A stretch of DNA of 64,000 bases from Actinoallomurus soli (GCF_024055715.1 NZ_JAMXMV010000010.1:1-64000); one strand, 5' to 3'; positions 26,676 to 36,286 are shown, numbered from the stretch's first letter. Program-made: numbers and translations. The notes: generated by a model not told the origin, from the sequence alone.

Positions 26676-27242
26676 TCAGGGCACGCGCCACTCGGCGCGG
26701 TCGGCGGCGAAACCGGCGTTGAGGGCGTAGGTCACGGCGACGACCTTCGCCTTCTTCGGCACGGCGAAGACCATGTAGCCCGACGCGGTCTGCCCCTGCC
26801 GGAGCTTGACGACCTTGGGAAAGCCGGGGCCCGCCGTCACCGCGGCCACCGTCGGGTCGTACGTCCGCCCCGCCGTGTCCACGACGTTCGCGCCGTAGGT
26901 GGGGCTGTCGTCGTACGCGGTGTCACCGACGTTCTTCAGCACGAAGCGCACGGCGACGAAGCGCTCGCCCTTGCGCGGCTTCTGGAACGCGCCATGGCCG
27001 GTCGCGGTGGGAAGCACCTGCTTGACCTTGACGGCGAGGCGGAGTCTTCCCGCGCCTCCGGAGTCGTCCGCGCCGCTGAGCGTGACGGTCTGACCGACCG
27101 TGACCTGCCGGGCCCGCGGCGTCGGCGACGGGGTGGCGGTCTGGGGGTTGTTCGCGGTCCGCGCGGCGTTGCCGCAACCGGCGAGCAGCGCCGCGGTCAC
27201 CGCAGCGGTCAGGGCCAGCCTCCGCACGACACCGCTCCCCAT
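26676..27242 (-). CDS. Lipoprotein with DUF4352 domain
   Basis: 188 aa from ATG 27242. The lipobox is AALLAGC at about residue 20. A Thr/Pro linker is followed by an immunoglobulin-like domain in which [21 protein letters not shown] is characteristic of DUF4352 (telomeric-repeat-binding-like fold found in secreted proteins). It is anchored to the outer face of the membrane. The function of this family is unknown. The gene is convergent with sdaA and separated by only 24 bp. Confidence 0.78.
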   Translation of the reverse strand: MGSGVVRRLALTAAVTAALLAGCGNAARTANNPQTATPSPTPRARQVTVGQTVTLSGADDSGGAGRLRLAVKVKQVLPTATGHGAFQKPRKGERFVAVRFVLKNVGDTAYDDSPTYGANVVDTAGRTYDPTVAAVTAGPGFPKVVKLRQGQTASGYMVFAVPKKAKVVAVTYALNAGFAADRAEWRVP

Positions 27243-27370
27243 TGGACGAACTGTCAGCACACCGCTGGATCATGATAGGGGCCGCCGCGCGGCACCGGGG
27301 ACCGAACGGTCCGCCTGGGACGACTGCGCGACGGTGACACGTCCGGCCCGCCGAACGGTCCGCTCAGGAG

Positions 27371-27395
27371 CGCCGCGCGCCAGGGCCGCGCGGCG
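27371..27395 (-). terminator. Possible terminator hairpin past the M20 gene
   Basis: CGCCGCGCG pairs perfectly with CGCGCGGCG over a 7-base loop, 18 bp beyond the minus-strand amidohydrolase stop. GC-only stem without T-tract. Confidence 0.4.
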
Positions 27396-27412
27396 GGGCG
27401 GCGGGGCCGGCC

Positions 27413-28600
27413 TCAGGCGGAGGCCAGCCGGCGGAGGGCGAGTTCGGCGAGCAGGGCGGCCCCGTCCGCCAGCACCCCGTCGTCGAAGACCGCGTCCGGC
27501 GCGTGGTTGAACGGCGCGGTCGCGGGGTCGCGGTCGGGCGGGCAGGCGCCGAGGAACACGAACGCCCCGGGCACCTCCTCCAGCACGTACGAGAAGTCCT
27601 CCCCCGCGGTCAGGGGATTCGGCCCCCACACGAACCGCTCCGCGCCGTACAGGTCACCGACCACGGAGGCGGCGAACTCCGCCTCGGCGGCGGTGTTGAC
27701 CGTCGCCGGATAGCCCATGGCCCGGTCCACCTCGACGTGGAGGTCGTGGGCGGCGGCGATGCCGCGCAGGACCCGGTCGACGCCGTCGAGGACCCGGGCG
27801 TGGGCCTCACGGGAGAAGCAGCGGATCGTCAGGGCGAACCGCGCCTCGGCGGGGATGACGTTGGCGGCGGTGCCCGCGTGGAAGCTGCCGACCGTGATGA
27901 CCACCGGGTCGAAGGCGTCGAACGACCGGGTGGCGAACGTCTGCAGCGCCGTCACCATCTCGCACGCCGCCGGGATCGGGTCCTTGGCGCGGAACGGCTG
28001 GGAGCCGTGGCCGCCGGCTCCGCGCACGGTGACGTGGATCTCCTCGGCGGCGGCCATCAGCGTGCCGCGCCGGGTCATGAAGAAGCCGCCCGGCAGCATC
28101 GACGAGGCGACGTGCAGCCCGTACGCGGCGACGGGCCGGGTTCCCGCCGCGTCGAGCACGCCCTCCTCGATCATGTAGCGCGCTCCGGCGAAGCCCTCCT
28201 CACCGGGCTGGAACATGAAGATCACGCTGCCCGCGAACTCCGACGCCGCGAGGATCCGCGCCGCCCCGACCAGCATCGCGGTGTGCAGATCATGGCCGCA
28301 GGCGTGCATCCGGTCCTCGAACCGGCTGGCGTACTCCAGGCCGGTCCCCTCGGTCAGCGGAAGCGCGTCCATGTCGGCGCGCAGGAGCACGGCGGGGCCG
28401 GGCGACGAGCCGCGGAGCACGGCGGTCACCGAGGACACGGACCGCCCGAGCCGGATCTCGAGCGGAAGACCGTCCAGGGCGGCCAGCACCTTCTCCTGGG
28501 TACGCGGCAGCTCCAGGCCCACCTCGGGCTCCCGGTGCAGGTCGCGGCGGAGCCGCCGGAGATCGTCCTGAAGGTCACGGGTGACGTGCGCGGAGGGCAT
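27413..28600 (-). CDS. M20-family amidohydrolase (hippurate/N-acyl-amino-acid type)
   Basis: 395 aa from ATG 28600. Metal-binding motifs are LLRADMDALPL, HACGHDLHTAMLVG and GEEGFAGARYMIEEG, followed by the dimerisation domain with VRGAGGHGSQPF. The C-terminal GEDFSYVLEEVPGAF completes the site. Enzymes of this family hydrolyse N-acyl amino acids or hippurate in the cytoplasm. It lies 30 bp downstream of purU on the same strand. The exact acyl substrate is not predictable. Confidence 0.92.
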   Translation of the reverse strand: MPSAHVTRDLQDDLRRLRRDLHREPEVGLELPRTQEKVLAALDGLPLEIRLGRSVSSVTAVLRGSSPGPAVLLRADMDALPLTEGTGLEYASRFEDRMHACGHDLHTAMLVGAARILAASEFAGSVIFMFQPGEEGFAGARYMIEEGVLDAAGTRPVAAYGLHVASSMLPGGFFMTRRGTLMAAAEEIHVTVRGAGGHGSQPFRAKDPIPAACEMVTALQTFATRSFDAFDPVVITVGSFHAGTAANVIPAEARFALTIRCFSREAHARVLDGVDRVLRGIAAAHDLHVEVDRAMGYPATVNTAAEAEFAASVVGDLYGAERFVWGPNPLTAGEDFSYVLEEVPGAFVFLGACPPDRDPATAPFNHAPDAVFDDGVLADGAALLAELALRRLASA

Positions 28601-28630
28601 GGCACACCACACTACGCCGCGCCGTACGGC

Positions 28631-29476
28631 TCAGCGGAAGATCACGGTCCGTTCGGCGTTCAGCAGGATCCGGTGCTCGGCGTGCCAGCGCACCGCGCGG
28701 GCCAGGGCCAGGCACTCCATGTCCCGCCCCACCGCCATCAGCTCCTCCGGCCCCTGCGTGTGGTCCACGCGCGCGACCTCCTGCTCGATGATCGGCCCCT
28801 CGTCGAGCCGCGGGGTCACGTAGTGCGCGGTCGCGCCGATGAGCTTCACACCGCGCTGGTGCGCCTGGTGGTACGGCCGGGCGCCCTTGAAGCTCGGCAG
28901 GAAGGAGTGGTGAATGTTGATCACTCGGCCCGGCAGCTTCTCGCAGAACTCGTCGGACAGCACCTGCATGTACCGGGCCAGCACGATGAGGTCCGCCTGG
29001 TAGTGCTCGACCAGGGAGAGGATCTCCCCCTCCTGCGCCGCGCGGGTCTCGGCGGTGACGGGCAGGTGGTGGTAGTCGATGCCGTACGACTGGGTCAGCG
29101 GCCGCATGTCCGGGTGGTTCGAGGCGACCGCGACGATGTCCACGTCGAGCAGCCCGGAGCGCTGGCGGTACAGCAGGTCGTTCAGGCAGTGCCCGAACTT
29201 GGAGACGAGGATGAGCACGCGGGAGCGGACGGCCCGGTCGTACAGGTGCCAGTCCAGGGCGAACTCCCCGGCCAGCGCGCCGAACGCCTCGCGCAGCGCG
29301 TCGTCCAGCCCCTCCGGCGCCTCGAACTGGATGCGCAGGAAGAAGCGTCCGGTGCTCCGGTCGCCGAACTGCTGGCTCTCCACGATGTTGCACTCACGCT
29401 CGGCGAGCGCCCCCGAGACGGCGGCCACGATGCCCGGCCGGTCGGGGCAGGAAAGCGTCAACACGTATTCGGACAT
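28631..29476 (-). CDS. purU: Formyltetrahydrofolate deformylase
   Basis: 281 aa from ATG 29476. An N-terminal ACT domain (VLTLSCPDRPGIVAAVSG) is followed by the formyl-hydrolase domain with INIHHSFLPSFKGARPYHQA and the catalytic Asp in TPRLDEGPII. It hydrolyses 10-formyl-THF to formate and THF, balancing one-carbon pools; the ACT domain senses glycine or methionine in characterised members. It is about 2 kb from the glycine-cleavage operon, so one-carbon genes cluster loosely here. Confidence 0.95.
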   Translation of the reverse strand: MSEYVLTLSCPDRPGIVAAVSGALAERECNIVESQQFGDRSTGRFFLRIQFEAPEGLDDALREAFGALAGEFALDWHLYDRAVRSRVLILVSKFGHCLNDLLYRQRSGLLDVDIVAVASNHPDMRPLTQSYGIDYHHLPVTAETRAAQEGEILSLVEHYQADLIVLARYMQVLSDEFCEKLPGRVINIHHSFLPSFKGARPYHQAHQRGVKLIGATAHYVTPRLDEGPIIEQEVARVDHTQGPEELMAVGRDMECLALARAVRWHAEHRILLNAERTVIFR

Positions 29477-29739
29477 GGCAGACCTTCGAGACGTTCGGAG
29501 CGTACGGTGCGGCAGGCGGGGGTGCGGCCCCGCCCCTGATGCCGCTCCGAGCCTACGGCCTGAGCGGACCTCGGCCGATGCCACGCACCGGTCACCGGCG
29601 AGAATCCGCCGGAACGGCGTTTTCAGGCACGCGCCGGGCCGCCGCCTCGCGGGTCGATGCAAAAGAGGGGCACCTCGGTGACGAAGTCTGCGCTACTAGT
29701 GAGTAGTTCTCGGGGGTGCGGGTGGGTTAGACCGGTGAG

Positions 29740-30672
29740 ATGCGACGGGTCACGGTGCTCGCGGTCATCGGTCTTCTCCTCCTCGGTGGATGTAAGACGT
29801 CGGGCTCCGGAGAGCACGGGTCGTCCCGGCCGTCGCACGCGCGGCACGGCGCGCCGGCGTCGGTCGGTGGTGTGCCGACGGCGTCGGGGACGCATCGGAT
29901 GAAGATCGATGTGGGCACGCCCGGGCACCGGGAGTACCTCGTCCACGTGCCGCCGGCCCTGGCCGCGCGGAGTTTCCGGTCGGGGCGGCCCGTACGGCCG
30001 CTTCCCGTCGTCATCGCGCTGCACGGCGGGGCCGACACCATGTTCGGGTTCGAGAAGAAGACCGGGTTCGACGGTCTCGCCGACCGGCACGGGTTCCTCG
30101 CGGTCTATCCGGACGGGTTCGCCTTCACCTGGAACGCCGGGGACTGCTGCGCGCCGGCCCGGCTGGCGCACATCGACGACGTCGGCTTCCTGAACAGGCT
30201 CATCGACCACCTGACCGGTACCGGACTGGCCGATCCGAAGCGGGTCTACGTCACGGGGTTCTCCAACGGGGCGGGCATGGCCTACCGGTTCGCCTGCGAG
30301 TCCGCGGGGAAGGTCGCCGCGATCGGGGTGGTGGCCGGTGCGCTCGCCATGGCGTGTCATCCGGCCCGGCCGGTGTCGGTGATGATCTGGCACGGCACCG
30401 CGGACCACAACGTCCCCTATGACGGCGGCGGGCACCGGGATTTCAACGACTCCCGGCCGTTCCCGCCGGTCGGCCGGGCGGTGGACTTCTGGCGGCGGGC
30501 CGACGGCCTGTCCTCGCTCCGGGCGGACGGCGGGCGGGGCTGCCGCTCCACCGGACGGGGTGACGGCGGCGTCGAGGTCGTCCTGTGCACCGTCACGGGC
30601 GGCGGGCACGCGTGGCCGTCCGGCGCGAGCGGGCGGCTCTGGGACTTCTTCGCCGCGCATCCCCGGACGTGA
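29740..30672 (+). CDS. Secreted lipoprotein esterase (CE1/PHB-depolymerase type)
   Basis: 310 aa. The lipobox LLLLGGC is at about residues 12-18. The hydrolase has VIALHGGADTMFGFEKKTG, the nucleophile elbow TGFSNGAGM, an acid in MIWHGTADHNVPY and the final histidine in TGGGHAWPSG. This matches the LpqC/feruloyl-esterase-like group of PHB depolymerase family esterases. It probably acts on extracellular esters such as plant cell-wall feruloyl groups or polyesters. It is preceded by an AT-richer region with CTACTAGTGAGTAG, which may carry the promoter. Confidence 0.88.
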   Translation: MRRVTVLAVIGLLLLGGCKTSGSGEHGSSRPSHARHGAPASVGGVPTASGTHRMKIDVGTPGHREYLVHVPPALAARSFRSGRPVRPLPVVIALHGGADTMFGFEKKTGFDGLADRHGFLAVYPDGFAFTWNAGDCCAPARLAHIDDVGFLNRLIDHLTGTGLADPKRVYVTGFSNGAGMAYRFACESAGKVAAIGVVAGALAMACHPARPVSVMIWHGTADHNVPYDGGGHRDFNDSRPFPPVGRAVDFWRRADGLSSLRADGGRGCRSTGRGDGGVEVVLCTVTGGGHAWPSGASGRLWDFFAAHPRT

Positions 30673-30712
30673 ACTCTTTTCATATTCGGCCGGTCTGTGG
30701 CACGCTGCGGGC

Positions 30713-31900
30713 ATGACGCTGCGCAAACGGTATGACCTCGCCACATCTCACCTGGAACCACCGTTCGCGATCGTCGACCTGGCGGCGTTCCGCTCCAACG
30801 CGGCGAACCTGACCCGGCGTGCGCACGGCAAGCCGATCCGGGTGGCCAGCAAGTCGGTGCGCTGCCGGGCCCTGCTGGACGAGGTGCTGGGGATGGACGG
30901 GTTCGCCGGCGTCATGGCGTTCACGCTCCCCGAGGCGCTGTGGCTGGCCGAGGAGAGGGTGAGCGACGACATCCTCGTCGCCTATCCGACCGCCGACCGG
31001 CAGGCCCTCGCGCGGCTGGCCGGCGACGAGCACGCGGCGGCCACCGTCACCGTGATGGTGGACTGCGTGGAGCACCTCGACCTGATCGAGAAGGCCACCG
31101 GCGGCGCCCGTCCCGTCCGGGTCTGCCTGGACATCGACGCGGCCTGGCGCGCGGCGGGCGGCCGCATCCGCGTCGGCGCGCTCCGGTCACCCGTCCGTAC
31201 GCCGGAGCAGGCCGCCGGGCTGGCCCGCGAGATCGGCCGGCGTCCGGGAGTGCGGCTGGTCGGGCTGATGGCGTACGAGTCGCAGATCGCGGGGGTCGGG
31301 GACGACCCGCCCGGCAAGCCGGTGTTCTCCCGCGCGGTGCGCCTCATCCAGGCCCGGTCCCGCGTCGAGCTGGCGCGCCGCCGGGGGCTGATCGTTCAGG
31401 CGGTCCGGGAGGTCGCCGACCTGGAGTTCGTCAACGGCGGCGGTACCGGCAGCGTCGAGAAGACGGCGGCCGAGAAGGCCGTGACCGAGGTCGCCGCGGG
31501 CTCGGGCCTGTACCAGTCGGTGCTGTTCGACCACTACACGAACTTCTCCGGCGACCCGGCCGCGCTGTTCGCCCTGCCCGTCGTACGGCGCCCCGCGCCC
31601 GGCGTGGTGACCGTGCTCGGCGGCGGGTACCTCGCCTCGGGGGTCGCGGACCGCAGCCGGCTGCCGCAGCCGTACCTGCCGTCGGGGCTGCGCTTCGACG
31701 CGCGGGAGGGCGCCGGCGAGGTGCAGACCCCGCTGCTCGGCGCCGCCGCCGACGGACTGCGGATCGGCGACCGGGTGTGGTTCCGGCACGCGAAGGCCGG
31801 GGAGCTGTGCGAGCGCTTCGACGGCCTCCACCTGATCGACGGCGAGCGCGTCACCGCGACGGTCCCGACCTACCGTGGTGAGGGAAGGACCTTCCTCTGA
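30713..31900 (+). CDS. PLP amino acid deaminase/aldolase (alanine-racemase-like N domain)
   Basis: 395 aa from ATG 30713. The N-terminal barrel has the PLP lysine in VASKSVRCRALL (about K46), and the C-terminal beta domain includes VTVLGGGYLASG and WFRHAKAGELCERFD, as in D-threonine aldolase and D-serine deaminase relatives. It would act on a D-hydroxy amino acid in the cytoplasm, using PLP and probably a divalent metal. It begins 41 bp after the esterase gene and ends 106 bp before the sugar-kinase gene. Substrate unknown. Confidence 0.88.
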   Translation: MTLRKRYDLATSHLEPPFAIVDLAAFRSNAANLTRRAHGKPIRVASKSVRCRALLDEVLGMDGFAGVMAFTLPEALWLAEERVSDDILVAYPTADRQALARLAGDEHAAATVTVMVDCVEHLDLIEKATGGARPVRVCLDIDAAWRAAGGRIRVGALRSPVRTPEQAAGLAREIGRRPGVRLVGLMAYESQIAGVGDDPPGKPVFSRAVRLIQARSRVELARRRGLIVQAVREVADLEFVNGGGTGSVEKTAAEKAVTEVAAGSGLYQSVLFDHYTNFSGDPAALFALPVVRRPAPGVVTVLGGGYLASGVADRSRLPQPYLPSGLRFDAREGAGEVQTPLLGAAADGLRIGDRVWFRHAKAGELCERFDGLHLIDGERVTATVPTYRGEGRTFL

Positions 31901-31962
31901 TTTCCCCGATGTGAGGTAGGGAATTCTCCCAACCCCTCCGGGAACGGTCCAGCAGCGCGTAA

Positions 31963-31974
31963 TGTCGTACGACA
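31963..31974. promoter_or_regulatory. Perfect 12-bp palindrome upstream of PfkB kinase gene
   Basis: TGTCGTACGACA, a perfect palindrome 32 bp before the kinase GTG start. It is placed like an operator for a GntR- or LacI-like dimer that would control sugar uptake. No regulator gene is adjacent. Confidence 0.4.
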
Positions 31975-32006
31975 GTGTTGGGATGCCCCTCCGGAGGGGA
32001 GGCGCC

Positions 32007-33131
32007 GTGGACCAAGTCAAACCGATGATCGCACCGCCGGGCCGGCCGCCGGAGCCGCGGTTGAAGGACCCCTGCGTCGAGCGCGAGACCGCCGCCGAGT
32101 TCCTGCACGGCGACGGCGGAGGGCTCGACGTGTTCCTGGCCGGCACCGTCTTCATGGACATGATCTTCACCGGCCTGCCGAGCCTGCCACCGCCCGGCAC
32201 CGAGCTGATCACCGACGGCCTGGGCTCGGCGCCCGGCGGCATCGCCAACATCGCGGTCGCGATGAGCCGGCTGGGGCTCAACGTCGGCCTGGCCGCCGCG
32301 TTCGGCGACGACATGTTCGGCGCCTACCTGTGGCGGACGCTGTCGGAGCAGGAGGGCGTCGGGCTCGCCCGCTCCCGGCGGCTGCCCGGCTGGCCCACGC
32401 CGGTCACCGTGTCGCTGGCCTATGACGCCGACCGGAGCATGGTGACCTACCACCGGCCCATGCCGGTGCTGCCCGAGGCCCTCGTAGGCACCCCGCCCAA
32501 GGCCAGGACCTGCTTCCTCGACCTCGCCCACCCCGTGCCGGAGTGGGCGGCGACGATGCGCGAGAAGGGCGCCAACGTGGTCGCCGACGTCGGCTGGGAC
32601 CCGACCGAGACCTGGTCCGTCGACGTGCTCGACCGCCTCGACCTGGTCGACGTGTTCCTGCCCAACGCGGTGGAGGCCATGGCCTACACCCGGACGAGCT
32701 CCCCCGAGCAGGCCCTCGACGTCCTCGCCGAACGCGTCCCCGTCGTGGTGGTCAAGCGCGGCGGGGACGGCGCGATCGCGGTCGACACGACCACGGGCGA
32801 GCGGGCCGAGGCGGCCGCGCTGCCGGTCAAGGCCCTGGACCCGACCGGCGCCGGTGACGTGTTCGCCGCCGGCTTCGTCTACGGCACGCTCGCCGGCTGG
32901 GGCCTGAACGAGCGGCTGCGGTTCGCCAACCTCTGCGCCGGGCTGTCCGTCCGTCACTTCAGCGGGTCGCTCGGCTCGCCCTGCTGGGGAGAGATCGCGG
33001 CGTTCGGCGAGTCCGGCGAGGTCCCGGACGAGATCCTGCGGGACTACGCCTTCATCGTCCCGTACATCCCCGACGCCTCGGTCGACACGGCGACGCGGGC
33101 GGAGCCGACCGTACGGCAGGCGTGGCCGTAA
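32007..33131 (+). CDS. PfkB-family carbohydrate kinase
   Basis: 374 aa. GTG 32007 is chosen because a strong GGAGGGGAGG site lies four bases upstream. The N-terminal motif GSAPGGIANIAVAMSRLG and the C-terminal DPTGAGDVFAAGF mark a PfkB kinase. It carries an N-terminal extension of about 40 residues and a C-terminal extension of about 40, longer than ribokinases. It precedes an ABC sugar importer by 70 bp on the same strand, so it probably phosphorylates the imported sugar or a breakdown product. Substrate unknown. Confidence 0.9.
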   Translation: MDQVKPMIAPPGRPPEPRLKDPCVERETAAEFLHGDGGGLDVFLAGTVFMDMIFTGLPSLPPPGTELITDGLGSAPGGIANIAVAMSRLGLNVGLAAAFGDDMFGAYLWRTLSEQEGVGLARSRRLPGWPTPVTVSLAYDADRSMVTYHRPMPVLPEALVGTPPKARTCFLDLAHPVPEWAATMREKGANVVADVGWDPTETWSVDVLDRLDLVDVFLPNAVEAMAYTRTSSPEQALDVLAERVPVVVVKRGGDGAIAVDTTTGERAEAAALPVKALDPTGAGDVFAAGFVYGTLAGWGLNERLRFANLCAGLSVRHFSGSLGSPCWGEIAAFGESGEVPDEILRDYAFIVPYIPDASVDTATRAEPTVRQAWP

Positions 33132-33139
33132 CGGACGCG

Positions 33140-33169
33140 GCTTACGCCGAGAAGATCTTGGTGTAAGGC
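33140..33169. promoter_or_regulatory. Imperfect inverted repeat before ABC importer operon
   Basis: GCTTAC-G-CC and GG-T-GTAAG-GC surround a central AAGATCTT palindrome. It lies between the kinase stop and the binding-protein start, 33 bp before the ATG. It could be an operator or an attenuating hairpin. Confidence 0.35.
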
Positions 33170-33201
33170 GCCGCCGGTCGGTTGACGAAGGAGCCCCCGC
33201 C

Positions 33202-34548
33202 ATGCGGAAACCGTTCGTGGTCCTGACAGCGGCGCTGGTCGCCGTGTCCGCCGCCTGTGCCCCCGGATCGGGCGGCGGCAAGCCGAAGACGCCCGCGCCC
33301 GGCGCCGTCGGCACGGACGTCGCCAAGGCCGGCCCGGTCACGCTGACCGTCTGGGACCAGGAGGTCCTCGGCGGCCAGAACGAGCAGATGCAGCGGCTGA
33401 ACGCGGCGTTCCACGCGAAGTACCCGAACGTGACGATCAAGCGGGTGTCGCGGTCCTTCAGCGACCTGGAGAAGACGCTGCGGCTCGCGCTGTCCGGCGG
33501 CAACCCGCCCGACGTCGTCGAGGCGAACCAGGGGTACGGCATCATGGCCGCCCTCGTGAAGGCCGGCGCGCTCATGCCCCTGGACCCGTACGAGCAGGCG
33601 TACGGGTTCCGTAAGCGCTTCCCGGCCGGGCTCACCCAGCTCAACAGCGTCAGCGCCGGCGGGAAGGCGATCGGCTCCGGCAGTCTCTACGGCGTCGCGA
33701 TGACCGGCGAGGCCGTCGGGATCTACTACAACACCGACAAGCTCGCCAAGCTCGGCCTGAAGCCGCCCGCGACCTGGGCGGAGTTCGAGCAGGACCTCGC
33801 GACCGCCAAGGGCAGGGGCGAGACGCCGATCTACCTCGCCAACCTGGAGAAGTTCCCCGGCATCCACGAGTTCGGCGTCCTGCTCGGCCAGACAACGGGC
33901 AAGGACAAGCTGCGCGACCTCGTGTTCGGCCGGGGCGGCGCGTGGACCGACCCCTCGGTCGTGCAGGCCGCGCAGAAGCTCGCCGACTGGGCGAAGAAGG
34001 GCTACTTCCCCGCCGGCGTCAACGCCGCCAAGTACAACGACTCCCCCGCGCCGTTCGCCAAGGGCGACGGCGTGTTCCTCATCGGCGGGCCGTGGTTCGC
34101 CGCGGACCTGCAGAAGAAGATGGGGGACAAGGTCCGCTACATCCTCCCGCCGCCCGCCCAGGCCGGCGGGGCGCCCGCCGCCACGCTCGGCGGCCCCGGC
34201 CTGCCCCTCGCGATCACCGCCAGGTCCAAGCACCCCGACGTCGCCGCCGCGTACCTGAACTTCATGACCGGCCCGCAGGCCATGGACGTCGTCACCCAGA
34301 CCGGCGGCCTGGCCGCGCTGCCCCCGCCGAGCGCACAACCCACCTCCGCCGTCGGCCGCGACCTGGCCGCCGCGTGGAAGACCGCCAGCGACAAGGACAT
34401 CCTCGTCCCCTACCTCGACTACTCCACGACGACCTTCCTCGACACGCTCGGCGGCGTCCTGCAGGAGATCATCGCGGGGAGGAGGACCGCGCGGCAGGGC
34501 ATGCAGGACGCCCAGCGCGACTACGCCGCCTTCCTGGCCAAGCGGTGA
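33202..34548 (+). CDS. Sugar ABC transporter substrate-binding lipoprotein
   Basis: 448 aa. The lipoprotein signal ends in AVSAAC (about residue 20) followed by a Gly/Ser/Pro linker. The mature protein has the family 1 solute-binding layout, with GNPPDVVEANQGYG-like GGNPPDVVEANQGYG near residue 105 and FLIGGPWFAADL. It captures an oligosaccharide or sugar outside the membrane and delivers it to the two permeases that follow, the first overlapping its stop. Ligand unknown. Confidence 0.93.
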   Translation: MRKPFVVLTAALVAVSAACAPGSGGGKPKTPAPGAVGTDVAKAGPVTLTVWDQEVLGGQNEQMQRLNAAFHAKYPNVTIKRVSRSFSDLEKTLRLALSGGNPPDVVEANQGYGIMAALVKAGALMPLDPYEQAYGFRKRFPAGLTQLNSVSAGGKAIGSGSLYGVAMTGEAVGIYYNTDKLAKLGLKPPATWAEFEQDLATAKGRGETPIYLANLEKFPGIHEFGVLLGQTTGKDKLRDLVFGRGGAWTDPSVVQAAQKLADWAKKGYFPAGVNAAKYNDSPAPFAKGDGVFLIGGPWFAADLQKKMGDKVRYILPPPAQAGGAPAATLGGPGLPLAITARSKHPDVAAAYLNFMTGPQAMDVVTQTGGLAALPPPSAQPTSAVGRDLAAAWKTASDKDILVPYLDYSTTTFLDTLGGVLQEIIAGRRTARQGMQDAQRDYAAFLAKR

Positions 34549-35480
34549 AGCCCCCGGCCACCCGGACCAGACCCGCCGCCGACCGTACGCAGGGCCGCCC
34601 GGCGGGCGCCCGGCCGCCGGGCGAGCCCCGCCGGGTCGCCTACCTCTACGTGCTCCCCGCCCTGCTGGTCTACGCGGCGTTCCTGCTCTGGCCGCTGCTG
34701 CACGGCGCGTACCTCTCGCTGTTCCACTGGGACGGGCTCTCCGTCGGCACCTGGGCCGGCCTCGGCAACTACACGCAGGCGATCAGCGACCCGCACCTGC
34801 GCGGGACGTTCTGGCACGCCGCCGTGCTCGTGTTCTTCTACGCCGTCCTGCCCTGCTGCATCGCGTTCCTCCTCGTCGCCGTCATGTCCCGGTCCCGGCC
34901 GCGGGGGCTGACGTTCTTCCGCACCGTGCTGTTCCTGCCGCAGGTGGTCGCCATGGTCGCCGTCGCGGTGGCCTGGCAGTGGATCTACTCCGAGCACGGG
35001 CCGGTCAACGGCACGCTCCGCCTCGTCGGGCTCGGCGGGCTCGCCCGCGGCTGGCTCGGCGACTTCACCTGGGCGCTGCCGTCCGTCGGGCTGATCGGCA
35101 CCTGGGCCGAGATCGGGCTGGCCATGGTGCTGTTCCTCGCCGGCGTGCAGAAGATCCCCCGCGAGTTGTACGAGGCGGCGCGCGTCGACGGCGCCGGGGC
35201 CGTCCGCGAGTTCTTCGCGGTCACCCTGCCCGGGCTGCGGCGGGAGCTGTCCGTCGCGCTGACGCTCACCATCATCGCCGCGCTGCGGAACTTCGACCTG
35301 ATCTACCTGACCACCGGCGGCGGCCCCGGCGACGCCACGCGCGTCCCGGCGTACGAGGTCTACAACCGGACGTTCAACACCGGGGAGGTGGGCCTGGCCT
35401 GCGCGATCGGCATCATGATCGCGGTCGTGGTGTTCGCCGTGACCGCCGGGGTCGGCCGCCTCGTGGAGGGCCGCTCGTGA
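34545..35480 (+). CDS. Sugar ABC transporter permease (MalF-like)
   Basis: 311 aa from GTG 34545, overlapping the binding-protein stop (GTGA). About six membrane helices follow an Arg/Pro-rich N-terminus. The EAA loop EAARVDGAGAVREFFAVTLP contacts the ATPase. It forms the channel with the next permease. No ATPase gene is present, so a shared MsiK-type ATPase encoded elsewhere is expected, as is usual in actinomycetes. Confidence 0.93.
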   Translation: MKPPATRTRPAADRTQGRPAGARPPGEPRRVAYLYVLPALLVYAAFLLWPLLHGAYLSLFHWDGLSVGTWAGLGNYTQAISDPHLRGTFWHAAVLVFFYAVLPCCIAFLLVAVMSRSRPRGLTFFRTVLFLPQVVAMVAVAVAWQWIYSEHGPVNGTLRLVGLGGLARGWLGDFTWALPSVGLIGTWAEIGLAMVLFLAGVQKIPRELYEAARVDGAGAVREFFAVTLPGLRRELSVALTLTIIAALRNFDLIYLTTGGGPGDATRVPAYEVYNRTFNTGEVGLACAIGIMIAVVVFAVTAGVGRLVEGRS

Positions 35481-36277
35481 CGCCGGCGACCTCGCGGACC
35501 GAGCGCGCCACGACGTACGCCGTGCTGGTCGTGTTCGCGGTGATCGCCGTGTTCCCGCTGCTGGCGGTGGCCTCCCAGGCGCTCGGCCTGCCGCACCCGT
35601 CCGCCGCCGCGTTCACCGGCGCCTGGCGGAAGGGGCACTTCGCCCGCTATCTCACCAACAGCCTCATCGTCGTCACCGTGGTCGTCATCGCGGCGTCGGC
35701 GCTGTCGGTCCTGGCCGGATACGCCCTGGGCACGATGGAGTTCCGCGGCGCCACCGTGCTGTTCTACGTGTTCCTCGCCGGGCTGATGGTGCCGACCGAG
35801 GCCATCGTCGTGCCGCTGTACTTCGACCTGCGCTCCGTCGGCCTCGACAACACCCTGCCCGGCCTCATGCTGCCGCAGATCGCCCAGTCGGTGTCGTTCG
35901 GGATCTTCTGGATGCGCGCGTACTTCCGGTCCGCGCCGCGCGCGCTGATCGAGGCGTCCCGGATGGACGGCGCCTCCAGCTGGACGACGCTGTGGCGGGT
36001 GCTGCTGCCGGTCGGCCGCCCCGCCATCCTCACCATGATCGTGCTCATCGCGATGTGGACCTGGAACGAGTTCCTGCTCGCCCTGGTGATCATGAACTCC
36101 AACGAGGACCTGCGCACCGCCCCGCTCGGCCTGTCGATCTTCCAGGGCGAGCACCAGACCGAGTACCAGATGCTCATGGCCGCCGCGCTGATCGTCGCCG
36201 CGCCCGTCGTCCTCGTCTACGTCTTCCTCCAGCGCCACTTCATCGCGGGAATGCTCTCCGGCGCCCTCAAGGACTGA
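35477..36277 (+). CDS. Sugar ABC transporter permease (MalG-like)
   Basis: 266 aa from GTG 35477, overlapping the first permease gene by GTGA. Six membrane helices are visible, and the EAA loop is EASRMDGASSWTTLWRVLLP. It ends with RHFIAGMLSGALKD, the typical MalG-type tail. It completes the importer made by this operon. A hairpin with a bulge follows at 36287-36323. Confidence 0.93.
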   Translation: MTPATSRTERATTYAVLVVFAVIAVFPLLAVASQALGLPHPSAAAFTGAWRKGHFARYLTNSLIVVTVVVIAASALSVLAGYALGTMEFRGATVLFYVFLAGLMVPTEAIVVPLYFDLRSVGLDNTLPGLMLPQIAQSVSFGIFWMRAYFRSAPRALIEASRMDGASSWTTLWRVLLPVGRPAILTMIVLIAMWTWNEFLLALVIMNSNEDLRTAPLGLSIFQGEHQTEYQMLMAAALIVAAPVVLVYVFLQRHFIAGMLSGALKD

Positions 36278-36286
36278 CGCGGGAGA

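Noticed and set aside
33132-33201. Intrinsic terminator between the sugar kinase and ABC genes
   Set aside because: The inverted repeat is imperfect and lacks a T-tract; an operator is equally likely, so it is listed only as a regulatory candidate.
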